From NCBI RefSeq assembly GCF_023238445.1, contig NZ_CP096658.1:3162001-3226000 (forward strand): 64,000 nucleotides of DNA. Reading direction: 5' to 3'. Positions 41,998-50,328 of this stretch are shown here, in pieces; the first letter of the stretch is position 1; each line of letters starts with the position of its first letter. Under the pieces are notes generated by a model that worked only from the letters and a program-made list of their open reading frames with translations, did no database searches and was not told the DNA's origin. The stretch is from Halorussus gelatinilyticus (GTDB lineage Archaea; Halobacteriota; Halobacteria; Halobacteriales; Haladaptataceae). The position numbers were made by a program, and so were the translations under genes.

Positions 41998-43683
41998 ATG
42001 AGCGAAGCGCCCGAGCGCGACGCGTCCGGGACCGACGCCGATGTCGAAGCGCCGGCGAAACGCGGCGTCGATTACGACCGGCTCGAAGCCCTGCTCGGTG
42101 ACCACGTCATCGGGCGCGAGACCCATCTGAACGCCGAGGGGTTCGTCGTGCGCCCGGACGCCGTCGAGTCGGTCCTCCGGACGCTCAAGGACGAGGCCGG
42201 GTTCGACCACCTCTCGCTGTTGACCGCGCAGGACTACGAAGACCGCTACGAGAGCATCTATCACCTCACCAAGTACGACGATCGGACCCAGGAGGTCAGC
42301 GTCGTCGTCCCCACCGACCCCGAGAATCCGTGGAACGAGAGCGCGGCGTCGGTGTACAAGACCGCGGAGTGGCACGAGCGCGAGGCCTACGATTTGGTCG
42401 GCATCGAGTACGAGGGTCACCCGGACATGCGGCGCATCCTCCTACCCGAGACGTGGCAGGGCCACCCGCTGAGTTCCGACTACGCCCAGGACAAGCCCCA
42501 GGTCGTCGCCCTACAGGAACACGTCAACCCGCTCGCCGAGAGCCAAGAGGACAGCGACTCGGACACGATGTTCCTGAACATCGGGCCCCACCACCCCGCG
42601 ACTCACGGCGTCCTCCACCTGAAGACGGTGCTGGACGGCGAGCAAGTCGCGGACGTGGAACCCGACATCGGCTACCTCCACCGCTGCGAGGAACAGATGT
42701 GCCAGCAGGACAACTACCGCTACCAGATAATGCCGTACCCCGACCGGTGGGACTACACCGCGAACATGCCCAACGAGTGGGCCTACGCCCGCGTGGCCGA
42801 GGACCTCGCCGACATCGACGTGCCCGAGTACGCCCAGGTCATCCGGACGATGGTGACGGAACTCGGCCGCATCATGGGCCACATGCTGGCGCTCGGCACC
42901 TTCGCGCTCGACGTGTACGGCGACTTCACGGCGATCTTCATGTACACCATCCGGGACCGCGAAATCGTCCAGAACATTCTGGAGGACCTGACCGGCCAGC
43001 GCATGATGTTCAACTACTTCCGACTGGGCGGCGTGGTCTGGGACCTCCCGGAACCCCGCGAGGAGTTCTTCGACAAGATTCGGGACTTCCTCGACGGCCT
43101 GCCCCGGCGCATCGGGGAGTACCACGACATGATGACCGAGAACGAGATCTTCCAGAAGCGGACGGTCGATACCGGCGTCATCGACGCCGAGACCGCGAAA
43201 GACTACGGCTGTACGGGACCGGTCGCTCGCGGGTCGGGCGTCGATTACGACCTGCGGCGCGACGACCCCTACGGCTACTACGACGAACTCGACTGGAACG
43301 TCGTGACCGAACCCCACGGCGACAACTACTCGCGCGTGCTGGTCCGCATGCAGGAGGTCGAGGAGTCCGCGAAGATAATCGGCCAGTGCGTCGATATTCT
43401 GGAGGACTGGCCCGAGGACGAGCGCACGATTCAGTCGAACGTGCCCCGGACGCTCAAGCCCGAGCCCGACACGGAGGTCTACAAGGCGGTCGAGGCCGCG
43501 AAGGGCGAGATGGGCGTCTACATTCGTTCGGACGGGACCTCGAAGCCGGCCAGATTCAAGATTCGGAGTCCGTGTTTCAACAACCTGCACGCGCTCGGAG
43601 AGATGTCGATAGGCGAGTACGTGCCCGACCTCGTGGCCGCGCTCGGGAGTCTGGACATCGTGCTGGGGTCGGTGGACAGGTAG
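41998..43683 (+). CDS. NADH dehydrogenase-like complex I subunit NuoCD (fused)
   Basis: A 561-residue fusion. Residues about 1-185 are the 30-kDa NuoC part (EREAYDLVGIEYEGHPDMRRILLPETWQG, split here across two family blocks). Residues about 190-561 are the 49-kDa NuoD part (LNIGPHHPATHGVLHLKTV, GYLHRCEEQMCQQ, MPYPDRWDY, YGCTGPVARGSG, RFKIRSPCFNNL). The quinone-site His in PATHG and Tyr in MPYPDR are kept. Haloarchaeal complex I is normally encoded in one nuoA-N operon. Here there is no other complex I gene on either side, so it is a free-standing copy or an unusual gene location. The ATG at 41998 gives the acidic haloarchaeal N-terminus. Confidence 0.9.
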   Translation: MSEAPERDASGTDADVEAPAKRGVDYDRLEALLGDHVIGRETHLNAEGFVVRPDAVESVLRTLKDEAGFDHLSLLTAQDYEDRYESIYHLTKYDDRTQEVSVVVPTDPENPWNESAASVYKTAEWHEREAYDLVGIEYEGHPDMRRILLPETWQGHPLSSDYAQDKPQVVALQEHVNPLAESQEDSDSDTMFLNIGPHHPATHGVLHLKTVLDGEQVADVEPDIGYLHRCEEQMCQQDNYRYQIMPYPDRWDYTANMPNEWAYARVAEDLADIDVPEYAQVIRTMVTELGRIMGHMLALGTFALDVYGDFTAIFMYTIRDREIVQNILEDLTGQRMMFNYFRLGGVVWDLPEPREEFFDKIRDFLDGLPRRIGEYHDMMTENEIFQKRTVDTGVIDAETAKDYGCTGPVARGSGVDYDLRRDDPYGYYDELDWNVVTEPHGDNYSRVLVRMQEVEESAKIIGQCVDILEDWPEDERTIQSNVPRTLKPEPDTEVYKAVEAAKGEMGVYIRSDGTSKPARFKIRSPCFNNLHALGEMSIGEYVPDLVAALGSLDIVLGSVDR

Positions 43684-43688
43684 CGCCG

Positions 43689-44159
43689 CTACCGTCCAGC
43701 CGAGTCGAGTTCCGCGTCACGGGTCGCACGACGCCCGGCCGAACGCTCGACGGAATCGGCATCGGACCGGTCGGGCGCGTCGTCGGACGCCGCCATCAGG
43801 TCGTCGAGTCGCCGCTCGAACTCGTCTCGGTCAATCTCTCCCGCGGCGTACCGCCGCTTCAGCGTCTCGACCGGACGCTCGCCGCGCGAGTCGTCCGGTC
43901 GAGTCAGCCCCGAATCGGGAGCGAACACCGCGGTCGTTGCGACGACCGGAAGGAGCAGGGTCAGGGCCGCGAACAGGAGCGCGAGCAGGTTGTAGACGAT
44001 TCCGCTCTTCACTCCCGAGACGATAGCGAACACCGCGTAGAGCGAGAGCACGGCCCCGACCGCCGCCAGTCCGGCGACGCGTCGTCGCCACCGACGGCTA
44101 TCGGGCGTGTATCTGGCCAGCGGTCTCGGAAGACTGGAGGCATCGACGGGCGGGTTCAT
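43689..44159 (-). CDS. SHOCT-domain membrane protein
   Basis: A 156-residue protein with two membrane helices (VAGLAAVGAVLSLYAVFAIVSG and VYNLLALLFAALTLLLPVVA), then a SHOCT module PVETLKRRYAAGEIDRDEFERRL. Disordered charged residues follow. SHOCT domains are short C-terminal helices thought to mediate oligomerisation or complex assembly. It converges on the nuoCD gene, with five bases between stops. Confidence 0.75.
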   Translation of the reverse strand: MNPPVDASSLPRPLARYTPDSRRWRRRVAGLAAVGAVLSLYAVFAIVSGVKSGIVYNLLALLFAALTLLLPVVATTAVFAPDSGLTRPDDSRGERPVETLKRRYAAGEIDRDEFERRLDDLMAASDDAPDRSDADSVERSAGRRATRDAELDSAGR

Positions 44160-44284
44160 GTCAAACGATGCATCTCACAGCGGTTTGAAACGCTTTCCGG
44201 TAGGCGCGGGACGGGTCGAGACGAACGGTGGGCGTCCGGAATCGAGGCCACAATAGCCTTGCCCGACCTCGCCGTGGCACCTCT

Positions 44285-45250
44285 ATGGTCGAACTCGGCT
44301 ACACCCTCTCCAGCGAAGAACACGGCCCGACCGACCTCGTGAACCACGCGGTCCGCGCCGAAGAACTCGGCTTCGACTTCGCCTCCATCTCCGACCACTT
44401 CCACCCCTGGATAGGCCAGCAGGGGCACGCGCCCTTCGCGTGGTCCACGCTCGGCGGGGTCGCCGCGGCGACCGACGACTTGGACGTGGGCGTCGGCGTG
44501 ACCTGCCCGACGGTCCGCATCCATCCAGCGATTCTCGCGCAGGCCACGGCGACGATAGCGACGATGTTCGAGGAATCGGGCCAGCAGTTCTACTTCGGCG
44601 TCGGGACCGGCGAGAACCTGAACGAACACGTCTTGGGCGACCACTGGCCGCCCCACCACGTCCGCCTCGACATGCTCGAAGAGGCCGTCGAGGTGATTCG
44701 GAAGCTCTGGACCGGCGAGATGGTCAGTCACCACGGCGACCACTACACCGTCGAGAACGCGAAGCTGTTCACCCTGCCCGACGAGAATCCGCCGGTCTGC
44801 GTCTCGGCGTACGGCGACCAGACCGCGAGCCGCGCCGCGGACCTCGGCGACGGCTTCTGGTCGGTCGGCCCGCAGGACGTGGTCGAGACGTTCGAGGACG
44901 AGGGCGGTGAGGGACCGAAGTTCAGCCAGTTGACGGTCTGTTACGCCGACGACGAGGACGAGGCGGTCGAGACCGCCTACAAGTGGTGGCCCAACAGCGT
45001 CCTGCCGGGGCAACTCGCCACCGAACTCGCCACGCCGCAGTTCTTCGAGCAGGCCTGCCAGATGGTCGAGAAGGAGGACGTTCGCGAGGCCGACAGCATC
45101 GTGACCGACCCCGACCCGCAGGCCCACGTCGAGAGTATTCGGGAGTTCATCGACGCGGGGTACGACCACGTGTACGTCCACCAGGTCGGCCCGGAGCAGG
45201 AGAAGGCGATGGAGTTCTACGACGAGAACGTCCTGCCGGAGTTCCGGTGA
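44285..45250 (+). CDS. F420-dependent LLM-class oxidoreductase (G6PD-like subgroup)
   Basis: A 321-residue TIM-barrel enzyme. MVELGYTLSSEEHGPTDLV is the start of the F420-dependent glucose-6-phosphate dehydrogenase-like group. Key parts are SISDHFHPWIGQQGHAPFAW, VGVGVTCPTVRIHPA, GVGTGENLNEHVLGDHWP and CVSAYGDQTASRAADLGDGFW. Members use coenzyme F420 as hydride carrier; the substrate in haloarchaea is unknown. It is of a different subgroup from the enzyme at 3179-4183. Confidence 0.86.
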   Translation: MVELGYTLSSEEHGPTDLVNHAVRAEELGFDFASISDHFHPWIGQQGHAPFAWSTLGGVAAATDDLDVGVGVTCPTVRIHPAILAQATATIATMFEESGQQFYFGVGTGENLNEHVLGDHWPPHHVRLDMLEEAVEVIRKLWTGEMVSHHGDHYTVENAKLFTLPDENPPVCVSAYGDQTASRAADLGDGFWSVGPQDVVETFEDEGGEGPKFSQLTVCYADDEDEAVETAYKWWPNSVLPGQLATELATPQFFEQACQMVEKEDVREADSIVTDPDPQAHVESIREFIDAGYDHVYVHQVGPEQEKAMEFYDENVLPEFR

Positions 45251-45271
45251 GAGCGACCCGCGTTCGCGCCG

Positions 45272-45730
45272 TCACTCGGGGGCGACGACTTCGACCTTGA
45301 TTCCCTCCGGGCCCTCGCAGTAGAGCGCGTAGTAGCCGCCGGCGTAGGGGTGTCGCTCCTCGAAGAGCAGACTTGCGTCGTCGCGCTCGCGGACGCCCTC
45401 GGTGAGGGTATCGACCTGCTCGCGCGACGCGGCGTGAAAGGCGAGGTGGTTGAGTCCGGCGGCCCGCCGGTCGAAGGGGTGGTCGCGCTCGTCGGCCTGC
45501 ACGAGGACGACGTATGTCGGGTCGCGTATCCACGAGCGCCCGGCCGCCCAGTCGTTCTTCGGTTCGTAGCCGAGTTCGCCCAGTAACCAGTCCCAGAATC
45601 CGACGGAGGCGTCGAGGTCCGAGGCGTACAGTTCGACGTGGTGAAGCCGTCCGGCGCACTCGGGGTCGGCGTGGTCGGGGTCTGCGTGGTCATTGTCTGC
45701 CTGGTCAGTGTCTGCGTGGTCGTTGTTCAC
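45272..45730 (-). CDS. VOC (glyoxalase/dioxygenase superfamily) protein with Asp/His/Ala repeat
   Basis: A 152-residue protein. The domain starts GRLHHVELYASDLDASVGFWDW, with GLNHLAFHA and YALYCEGPEGIKVEVV supplying His/Glu metal ligands of the vicinal-oxygen-chelate fold. The substrate is unknown. Before the domain lies a repeat of DHAD-type units (DHADTDQADNDHADPDHAD) of about 20 residues, produced by a tandem 12- to 15-base DNA repeat at about 45665-45722. The GTG at 45730 is chosen because a TATA-like TAATTT lies about 28 bases before it. GTG at 45751 would add MVWAVVP. Confidence 0.75.
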   Translation of the reverse strand: MNNDHADTDQADNDHADPDHADPECAGRLHHVELYASDLDASVGFWDWLLGELGYEPKNDWAAGRSWIRDPTYVVLVQADERDHPFDRRAAGLNHLAFHAASREQVDTLTEGVRERDDASLLFEERHPYAGGYYALYCEGPEGIKVEVVAPE

Positions 45731-45856
45731 AGGGACAACTGCCCAGACCACTCACAAATTAGTTCGGTCGCCGGACGTCGCGCCGAAATCGGGCCGACTC
45801 TCCGCGCTCGCGGTCGTGAGGGTCAAACGCGCGTTTCACTCATCCGGAGGTTTACG

Positions 45857-46867
45857 ATGGTTGGATATGACAACCGGAATATGGCACGCGATAGCGAATC
45901 AGGTGGCGACGCGCGACGGTGGGCGCTCGCGCTGGCACTCGTCTCGCTGGTCGTCCTCGCGGGGTGTTCCGGCGGCGGCGGGAGCGACGCCGCGATGCAG
46001 GCCACCTCGGGGCAGAACCTCGACGTATCGAGCGACTCGAAGGCGACCCAGCGCGCGAGCGACGGCGGCGGGGGCGGGACGAACGCCCAGAGCGACGCAC
46101 TGGCGGCACAGAACCGGGCGCTGATTCGGACCGGCACGGTCGAGGTGACCGTCGAGAGCTACGACGAGGCCCGCCGGACCCTCACCCGCGAGACCGAACG
46201 ACTCGGCGGGTTCGTCAGCGACTCGGCCCAACAGGTCAACCGGCGCGACAACCGGACGTGGACGAACGGGAAACTCGTCCTCCGGGTCCCGAAGGAGAAC
46301 TTCTCGGCGCTCGTCGAGCGGGCCAAGGCGACCGGGGAGGTCCGCGAGGCCAGCACAAGCACGAAAGACGTGACCAAGAAGCTGGTAGACATCGAGGCGC
46401 GACTGGCGAACCTGAAGGCCCAGCGCGAGAAGTTGCGCGACCTCTACGCCGAGGCCAACGACACCGAGAACGTCCTCGAAGTCCAAAAGCGCCTCTCGGA
46501 GGTCCAGTCGGAAATCGAGCGACTCCAAGCCGAGCGCAAGTCCCTCCGGCGACAGGTCGCCTACTCGACGCTGACGGTCCGCCTGCACGAGCGCCCGCCC
46601 GAGCGGAACTCGGACCCGAACGCCGCGTGGTACGACACCGGTCTGCTCTCGGCGTTCGTCTCGTCGGCAGGCGGCGTCGTGGTCGTCGCGCGCGGACTGG
46701 CGGTCGGTGCGGCCTACGCGCTCCCGTACCTCCTCGCGTTCGGGGTCCCGGTCGTCGGGGCGGTCGCGCTCTGGCGACGGCGGCGCGCGGGCGACTCGTC
46801 GGGCGCGGACCCCCCCGACGCTCCCGAGTCGCCGGACGGCGGCGAATCGGGCGAAGACGACGACTGA
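45857..46867 (+). CDS. DUF4349 lipoprotein
   Basis: A 336-residue lipoprotein. The signal peptide carries the lipobox VLAGC, followed by a Gly/Ser/Asp-rich linker. The DUF4349 body starts ALIRTGTVEVTVESYDEARRTL, continues LGGFVSDSAQQVN and KLVLRVPKENFSALV, and contains a coiled-coil-like stretch (DIEARLANLKAQREKLRDLY). A C-terminal membrane helix (YALPYLLAFGVPVVGAVALW) and acidic tail close it. The fold is a periplasmic-type alpha/beta domain of unknown function, found in bacteria and haloarchaea. An ATG at 45881 (MARDSE) is an alternative start. Confidence 0.85.
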   Translation: MVGYDNRNMARDSESGGDARRWALALALVSLVVLAGCSGGGGSDAAMQATSGQNLDVSSDSKATQRASDGGGGGTNAQSDALAAQNRALIRTGTVEVTVESYDEARRTLTRETERLGGFVSDSAQQVNRRDNRTWTNGKLVLRVPKENFSALVERAKATGEVREASTSTKDVTKKLVDIEARLANLKAQREKLRDLYAEANDTENVLEVQKRLSEVQSEIERLQAERKSLRRQVAYSTLTVRLHERPPERNSDPNAAWYDTGLLSAFVSSAGGVVVVARGLAVGAAYALPYLLAFGVPVVGAVALWRRRRAGDSSGADPPDAPESPDGGESGEDDD

Positions 46868-46987
46868 CGGGGTCTCCGGAGCGACGAATCCACCCGTCTC
46901 CGTCCGGTCGTTTCTCCCGGTCGGTCAATCCCGGCAGTTTTTATTACCAGGGAGCGTAAAGCCCGCATAGACCGATAGCTTGGAGAC

Positions 46988-47130
46988 GTGGCCTCGCCAC
47001 CGCGCGGTCCCACCGACGGCTGCAAGACGCCGCGGCCGGGACCGTGACGCTCCGAGCAGGTTTACGTACGTACGACGTCGTCGGCGTGGCTTTGCCACGA
47101 AAACACGGAAGACAGCGTGGCTTTGCCACG
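46988..47130. repeat. three short GTGGC-N3-GCCAC hairpins upstream of the RNase J gene
   Basis: GTGGC-CTC-GCCAC at 46988-47000, CGTGGC-TTT-GCCACG at 47085-47099 and the same 15 bases again at 47116-47130. The last two lie in direct copies of a roughly 18-base unit (GCGTGGCTTTGCCACGAA), 31 bases apart and ending 31 bases before the ATG. They could fold in the mRNA leader of RNase J. An AGGTGA ribosome-site-like motif precedes the ATG by six bases, so this mRNA may not be leaderless. Confidence 0.6.
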
Positions 47131-47161
47131 AACGGCGGCTTTGCGTACAAAAGGTGAAACT

Positions 47162-48514
47162 ATGGAAATCGAAATTGCAACCATCGGCGGTTACGAAGAA
47201 GTCGGACGGCAGTGTACTGCCGTGCGCGCAGGCGACGACGTTGTCATCTTCGACATGGGGCTGAACCTCTCGAAGGTGCTGCTCCACGACAACGTCGAGA
47301 CCGAGAAACTGCACAGCTTGGACCTCATCGACATGGGGGCCATCCCGGACGACCGCGTGATGTCGGACCTCGAAGGCGACGTGCAAGCCATCGTGCCGAC
47401 CCACGGTCACTTGGACCACATCGGCGCCATCTCGAAGCTGGCCCACCGGTACAACGCACCGGTCGTCGCCACGCCCTACACCATCGAGCTGGTCAAACAG
47501 CAGATTCAGGGCGAGGAGAAGTTCGGTGTCGAGAACGACCTCGTGAAGATGGAAGCCGGTTCGACGATGTCCATCGGGGACTCCGGGAAGGTCGAGTTGG
47601 AGTTCGTCAACGTGACCCACTCCATCATCGACGCTATCAACCCCGTCCTCCACACGCCGGAGGGCGCGGTCGTCTACGGTCTCGACAAGCGCATGGACCA
47701 CACCCCGGTCCTCGGCGACCCCATCGACATGAAGCGCTTCCGCGAGATCGGTCGCGAGGGCGAGGGCGTGCTGGCCTACATCGAGGACTGTACCAACGCA
47801 GGCCGGAAGGGTCGGACGCCGAGCGAGTCGGTCGCTCGCCGCCACCTGAAGGACGTGATGACCTCCGTCGAGGACTACGACGGCGGCATCGTGGCGACGA
47901 CGTTCTCCAGCCACATCGCCCGCGTCAAGAGCCTCGTGGAGTACGCCCACGACATCGGCCGCGAGCCGGTTCTCCTCGGGCGCTCGATGGAGAAGTACTC
48001 CGGCACCGCGGAGCGACTCGACTTCGTAGACTTCCCCGAGGACATGGGGATGTTCGGCCACCGCAAGTCCGTGGACCGAACGTTCAAGCGAATCATGAAG
48101 GAGGGCAAGGAGAACTACCTCCCCATCGTCACGGGCCATCAGGGCGAGCCGCGTGCGATGCTCACCCGGATGGGTCGCGGCGAGACGCCCTACGAACTGG
48201 AGAACGGCGACAAGGTCATCTTCTCGGCCCGCGTCATCCCGGAGCCGACCAACGAGGGCCAGCGCTACCAGTCCGAGCGCCTCCTGAAGATGCAGGGCGC
48301 GCGCATCTACGACGACATCCACGTGTCGGGCCACCTCCGAGAGGAAGGCCACTACACGATGATAGACGCGCTCCAGCCTCAGAACATCATCCCGGCCCAC
48401 CAGGACATGAAAGGGTTCGCGCCCTACGTGAGCCTCTGCGAGAGTCAGGGCTACAAACTCGGCCGGGACCTCCACGTGACGAGCAACGGGAACCTCATCC
48501 AACTCGCCGAGTAA
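47162..48514 (+). CDS. ribonuclease J (archaeal beta-CASP RNase)
   Basis: A 450-residue metallo-beta-lactamase/beta-CASP nuclease. [11 protein letters not shown] at about residues 79-89 is the HxHxDH zinc motif. [13 protein letters not shown] and the beta-CASP part ([48 protein letters not shown]) follow. It is a 5'-to-3' exoribonuclease of mRNA turnover. The prenyl-synthase gene starts one base past its stop codon, a pairing seen in many haloarchaea, where mevalonate kinase and isopentenyl phosphate kinase usually precede. Here those two are missing and a DUF4349 gene precedes instead. Confidence 0.93.
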   Translation: MEIEIATIGGYEEVGRQCTAVRAGDDVVIFDMGLNLSKVLLHDNVETEKLHSLDLIDMGAIPDDRVMSDLEGDVQAIVPTHGHLDHIGAISKLAHRYNAPVVATPYTIELVKQQIQGEEKFGVENDLVKMEAGSTMSIGDSGKVELEFVNVTHSIIDAINPVLHTPEGAVVYGLDKRMDHTPVLGDPIDMKRFREIGREGEGVLAYIEDCTNAGRKGRTPSESVARRHLKDVMTSVEDYDGGIVATTFSSHIARVKSLVEYAHDIGREPVLLGRSMEKYSGTAERLDFVDFPEDMGMFGHRKSVDRTFKRIMKEGKENYLPIVTGHQGEPRAMLTRMGRGETPYELENGDKVIFSARVIPEPTNEGQRYQSERLLKMQGARIYDDIHVSGHLREEGHYTMIDALQPQNIIPAHQDMKGFAPYVSLCESQGYKLGRDLHVTSNGNLIQLAE

Positions 48515-48515
48515 C

Positions 48516-49577
48516 ATGAGTGACGCGAGCGCCGAGACAATGGAAGAGCAGGTGCTTGGGGCGGTCGAACAGCGGCGCGAAATCGTCAACGCCGCCATCG
48601 AGGAGGACCTCCCAGTAGACGAACCGCGGCGTCTCTACGAGGCGGTCAGATACCTGCTCGACGCGGGCGGCAAGCGCCTGCGGCCGACCGTGCTGTTGCT
48701 CGTCGCAGAGGCGTTCGCGGACGTAGACGCCGACCCCGGAAGCATCGACTATCGCGCCTTCCCCGACCGGGACGGCGACAGCGTGGACCTAATGGCCGCC
48801 GCGGTCAGCATCGAGGTCATCCAGTCGTTCACGCTCATCCACGACGACATCATGGACGACGACGACCTGCGCCGGGGCGTCCCCGCGGTCCACCGGGAGT
48901 ACGACACCGAGACCGCGATTCTAGCGGGTGACACGCTCTACTCGAAGGCGTTCGAGATACTGGTGGAAGCCGACGCCGACCCCGAGCGCGTCGTGGAGGC
49001 GACGGACGTGTTGGCGACGACGTGTACCAACATCTGCGAAGGTCAGGCCCGCGACATCGCCTTCGAGGGGCGACTCGACGTCCTCCCCGACGAGTATCTG
49101 GAGATGATAAAGGACAAGACCGCGGTGCTGTACGGCGCGGCGGCGACTATCCCGGCCATCCTGCTCGGCGCGGACGACGAGACCGTCGAAGAGTTGTACC
49201 AGTACGGCATCGACGTGGGCCGGGCGTTCCAGATTCAGGACGACGTGCTCGACCTGACGGTCCCCAGCGAGAAGCTCGGCAAACAGCGCGGGAGCGACCT
49301 CGTGGAGAACAAACAGACCATCATCACGCTCCACGCCCGCGAGCAGGGCGTGGACGTGGACTCGCTGGTCGAGACCGACGATGTCGAGTCGGTCACGGAG
49401 GCCGAAATCGACGAGGCGGTCGCCCGACTCGAAGACGCCGGAAGCATCGACTACGCCAAGCAGAAGGCCCAAGAGCTTGTCACGCGCGGCAAGGACCGGC
49501 TCACGGTCCTGCCGGAGAACGAGTCGCGCGAACTGCTCGAAGGCATCGCCGACTACCTCATCGAGCGCGGGTACTGA
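48516..49577 (+). CDS. idsA: geranylgeranyl/farnesyl diphosphate synthase
   Basis: A 353-residue trans-prenyltransferase. The first aspartate-rich motif is LIHDDIMDDDDLRRG (from about residue 107) and the second is FQIQDDVLDLTV (from about 239). GGKRLRPTVLLL and KTAVLYGAAATIPAILLG are further family blocks. It builds C15/C20 isoprenoid diphosphates for archaeal membrane lipids, in the cytosol. It starts one base after the RNase J stop and is cotranscribed with it. Confidence 0.94.
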   Translation: MSDASAETMEEQVLGAVEQRREIVNAAIEEDLPVDEPRRLYEAVRYLLDAGGKRLRPTVLLLVAEAFADVDADPGSIDYRAFPDRDGDSVDLMAAAVSIEVIQSFTLIHDDIMDDDDLRRGVPAVHREYDTETAILAGDTLYSKAFEILVEADADPERVVEATDVLATTCTNICEGQARDIAFEGRLDVLPDEYLEMIKDKTAVLYGAAATIPAILLGADDETVEELYQYGIDVGRAFQIQDDVLDLTVPSEKLGKQRGSDLVENKQTIITLHAREQGVDVDSLVETDDVESVTEAEIDEAVARLEDAGSIDYAKQKAQELVTRGKDRLTVLPENESRELLEGIADYLIERGY

Positions 49578-49636
49578 CGCGCTCGTCGAGATTTTTCTTC
49601 GCACGCTGTCGGTCGGCGAGCGCGAGGTAAAAACGA

Positions 49637-49716
49637 AGGGTGCGTCAGCAGGGACCGACGGAGGTGACGGGAAGCCTATGGGAGGGTGCGTCAGCGGGAC
49701 CGACGGCGGTCACAGG
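49637..49716. repeat. 46-bp-period tandem duplication
   Basis: AGGGTGCGTCAGC followed by GGGACCGACGG recurs at 49637 and 49683 with small differences. It is in the 224-bp convergent gap between the prenyl synthase and the winged-helix gene. No gene is seen in the gap. Confidence 0.55.
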
Positions 49717-49801
49717 CGGGCGGGCTTCTCGGCAGTCATCTCCGACGGCGGGCGTCACTCGATACGAGTCGGAAGGAGGGCACCGGTGAGACGGAGCGCG
49801 G

Positions 49802-50203
49802 TCATTCGTCCGGGAACTCCTTGTAGTGGGTGTGTTCGAGATACTCTTCGAGCGTCGGCTGTCGCCAGTAGCGAACGACGTCGCTACGCTCGTCGTACTC
49901 CACGATGTCGGCGTCGGCGAGACGGGGGAGATGAGTCTCGCGTAGCTCCTCGACGATGGTCTCGTGGAGGGAGTCCGTAATCGGCTCGTCGCCGGTCCGG
50001 GCCTCCCACATGGCCACTTCGTCGGCCAGTTTCTCGACTTCGGCGAGACCGTCCTCGGTTCCGATAAGCGTGTAGAGTGCGTATCGGCGGCGGCTCTCCG
50101 CGAGGAGGTCGAAGAGCTCGTCGAACGAGGGCGTCGTGACTGCGCGACCGTTCTGGAGGGCGTGGTCGCCCCCGGTACCCGAGCGGATAGAGTCGTGATT
50201 CAT
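49802..50203 (-). CDS. winged-helix regulatory protein (DUF7344-like)
   Basis: A 133-residue protein. A short N-terminal tail is followed by FDELFDLLAESRRRYALYTLI, EVEKLADEVAMWEA and LRETHLPRLADADIVEYDERSDVVRYW, the haloarchaeal winged-helix layout also seen at 10281-10724. It lies downstream of and codirectional with the large sensor-regulator gene at 50329-52437, with 125 bases between. The ATG at 50203 (MNHDSIRS) is chosen over a frame running further upstream with basic residues. Confidence 0.72.
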   Translation of the reverse strand: MNHDSIRSGTGGDHALQNGRAVTTPSFDELFDLLAESRRRYALYTLIGTEDGLAEVEKLADEVAMWEARTGDEPITDSLHETIVEELRETHLPRLADADIVEYDERSDVVRYWRQPTLEEYLEHTHYKEFPDE

Positions 50204-50328
50204 GGCGGGTGACCTCCACCCGAGAGTTGCGCCAGAGGGGACAACAAACCTATGCCTCAATACTGAGGTACGGTCGGTAGAGAGTGTCAAACGCCGAATA
50301 TCAACCGTTTTAGAAGTCGAACGAACGT

